The translations under genes and the position numbers were made by a program. From contig WTHE01000264.1 of assembly GCA_011523315.1 (NCBI GenBank), positions 1 to 7,540 of the forward strand: a stretch of 7,540 nucleotides of DNA, written 5' to 3'. Shown one piece after another: positions 6,668 to 7,540 of the stretch (the stretch's first letter is position 1; each line of letters begins with the position of its first letter). Below the pieces are notes generated by a model, which worked only from the letters and a program-made list of their open reading frames with translations, made no database searches and was not told where the DNA came from. The stretch comes from Candidatus Binatota bacterium. GTDB taxonomy: Bacteria; Desulfobacterota; Binatia; Bin18.

Positions 6668-7540
6668 GCGACACGGGCACCGCAGACCTCGTCATGACCG
6701 ATCTCAACCGCTTCCATCTGCGGATTGACCAGATTGGGGTCGGACTGTCTCTGGCGTGTGCCCTCCATTGCCTGGCTGCCCCACTTTTGCTGGCAGCGCT
6801 GCCCTTGTTCGGATTGCGCTTCATAGCCGACGAGCTGACAGAAGTGGTCCTGCTCAGCTCTGCTCTGGTCCTGGCGGTCGGCAGCCTGTGCTGGGGATTC
6901 CGGCGGCATAAGAGCGGCCGGGTGTTTTTGCTGCTCGGGCTGGCTGTGCTGCTGCTTGCCTGGGGCAGGCTGTTCGCCCAAGGCAGCTCGGAGAGTCTGC
7001 TGGTGGTTGCCGGAGCCGTGATCCTGGCCACCAGCCATGCGCTGAACTGGCACCTGTGCCGCAGCTGTCTGGATTGCCAGCACCCGGAACACCAGGGTAT
7101 AGCCCTAGGTATGGCAGGCCCTGAAGTTGTTCTCCACACACACGACTTGGCCCTCGGCTACGGCCCAAAGACCGTCTTCGCCGGCGTCAATCTGACCGTC
7201 CGAGCGGGGGAGTTCTGGTGTTTCCTGGGCAAGAACGGAGCCGGCAAAACCACGCTGCTGCGCGGTCTGCTGGGCCTGCTTCAGGCCCAAGCCGGACGGC
7301 TTCAGTTTCATCCGGAACTGGGCGGTCGCGAGCGGATCGGCTTTGTCCCCCAAGACTGCGAGGTCAACCCCAGTCTGCCGATGACGGCACGCGAATTTGT
7401 CCTGCTGGGACTGGTCGGTATCCGCTCGAACCGCCTCCAACAAGATGAGCGCCTGGCCTGGGCCTTGGACAAGATGGGCCTGACGGATCTGGCCGACGGG
7501 GACTACTGGGCGCTGTCCGGCGGGCAGCGTCGGCGCGTCC
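6664..7540 (+). CDS. MerC-like membrane domain fused to ZnuC-type ABC ATPase (3' end beyond the window)
   Basis: The frame is open from the ATG at 6664 to the window edge (292 codons). Residues about 1-143 resemble MerC: IDQIGVGLSLACALHCLAAP with Cys32, His35 and Cys36, four hydrophobic helices (about 26-50, 59-78, 85-105, 108-128), and ending NWHLCRSC with Cys132, Cys135 and Cys138 at spacing of three. A short linker then leads to an ATPase: LGYGPKTVF, Walker A GKNGAGKTT (189-197, Lys195), Q-loop Gln230 in FVPQD, and signature LSGGQ (284-288). Walker B, D-loop and H-loop lie past 7540. The start overlaps the upstream stop by four bases with a G-rich site before it. ATPases of zinc uptake systems normally lack membrane helices. 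An in-frame ATG at 7111 (Met150) could give a separate ATPase by internal start. Likely role: energising metal import with the ZnuA-like protein, the MerC part perhaps sensing or moving metal. Confidence 0.85.
   Translation, partial: MSDTGTADLVMTDLNRFHLRIDQIGVGLSLACALHCLAAPLLLAALPLFGLRFIADELTEVVLLSSALVLAVGSLCWGFRRHKSGRVFLLLGLAVLLLAWGRLFAQGSSESLLVVAGAVILATSHALNWHLCRSCLDCQHPEHQGIALGMAGPEVVLHTHDLALGYGPKTVFAGVNLTVRAGEFWCFLGKNGAGKTTLLRGLLGLLQAQAGRLQFHPELGGRERIGFVPQDCEVNPSLPMTAREFVLLGLVGIRSNRLQQDERLAWALDKMGLTDLADGDYWALSGGQRRRV

Overview
This is a GC-rich, gene-dense window from a Gram-negative bacterium: it encodes an outer-membrane beta-barrel with a terminal Phe, periplasmic lipid-independent secretion signals and a SCO protein. 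Lineage cannot be fixed from the sequence. The gene mix and a probable selenocysteine codon would suit an uncultured Desulfobacterota, Binatota or Tectomicrobia-type organism, but that is inference.

Left part (1-2089, + strand): an FMN-dependent alpha-hydroxy-acid oxidase is followed 20 bp later by a membrane-anchored SCO/SenC-type copper/thiol protein. Middle (2101-3174, - strand, convergent with SCO): a class I SAM methyltransferase with an N-terminal winged helix. It looks truncated at an in-frame TGA (codon 305), but the same frame stays open for 52 more codons that encode the expected family C-terminus. A strong hairpin starts just after the TGA, at the right distance for a bacterial SECIS. 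I therefore annotate a candidate selenoprotein of 357 residues.

Right part (3327-7540, + strand): a metal-uptake locus, most likely for zinc. In order it holds a small secreted His/Cys protein with an operator-like palindrome at its start, a structured intergenic segment, a porin with a coiled coil and a 70-residue His/Asp/Glu-rich insertion, a ZnuA/TroA-type periplasmic metal-binding protein, and a continuous frame that fuses a four-helix MerC-like membrane domain to a ZnuC-type ABC ATPase. This last frame has no stop before the window edge. The implied route is: metal gathered or passed at the outer membrane by the porin, bound in the periplasm by the ZnuA-like protein, and moved across the inner membrane by an ABC transporter whose permease should lie just downstream.

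The two most notable points are the candidate Sec-containing methyltransferase with its SECIS-like hairpin, and the MerC-ABC ATPase fusion.
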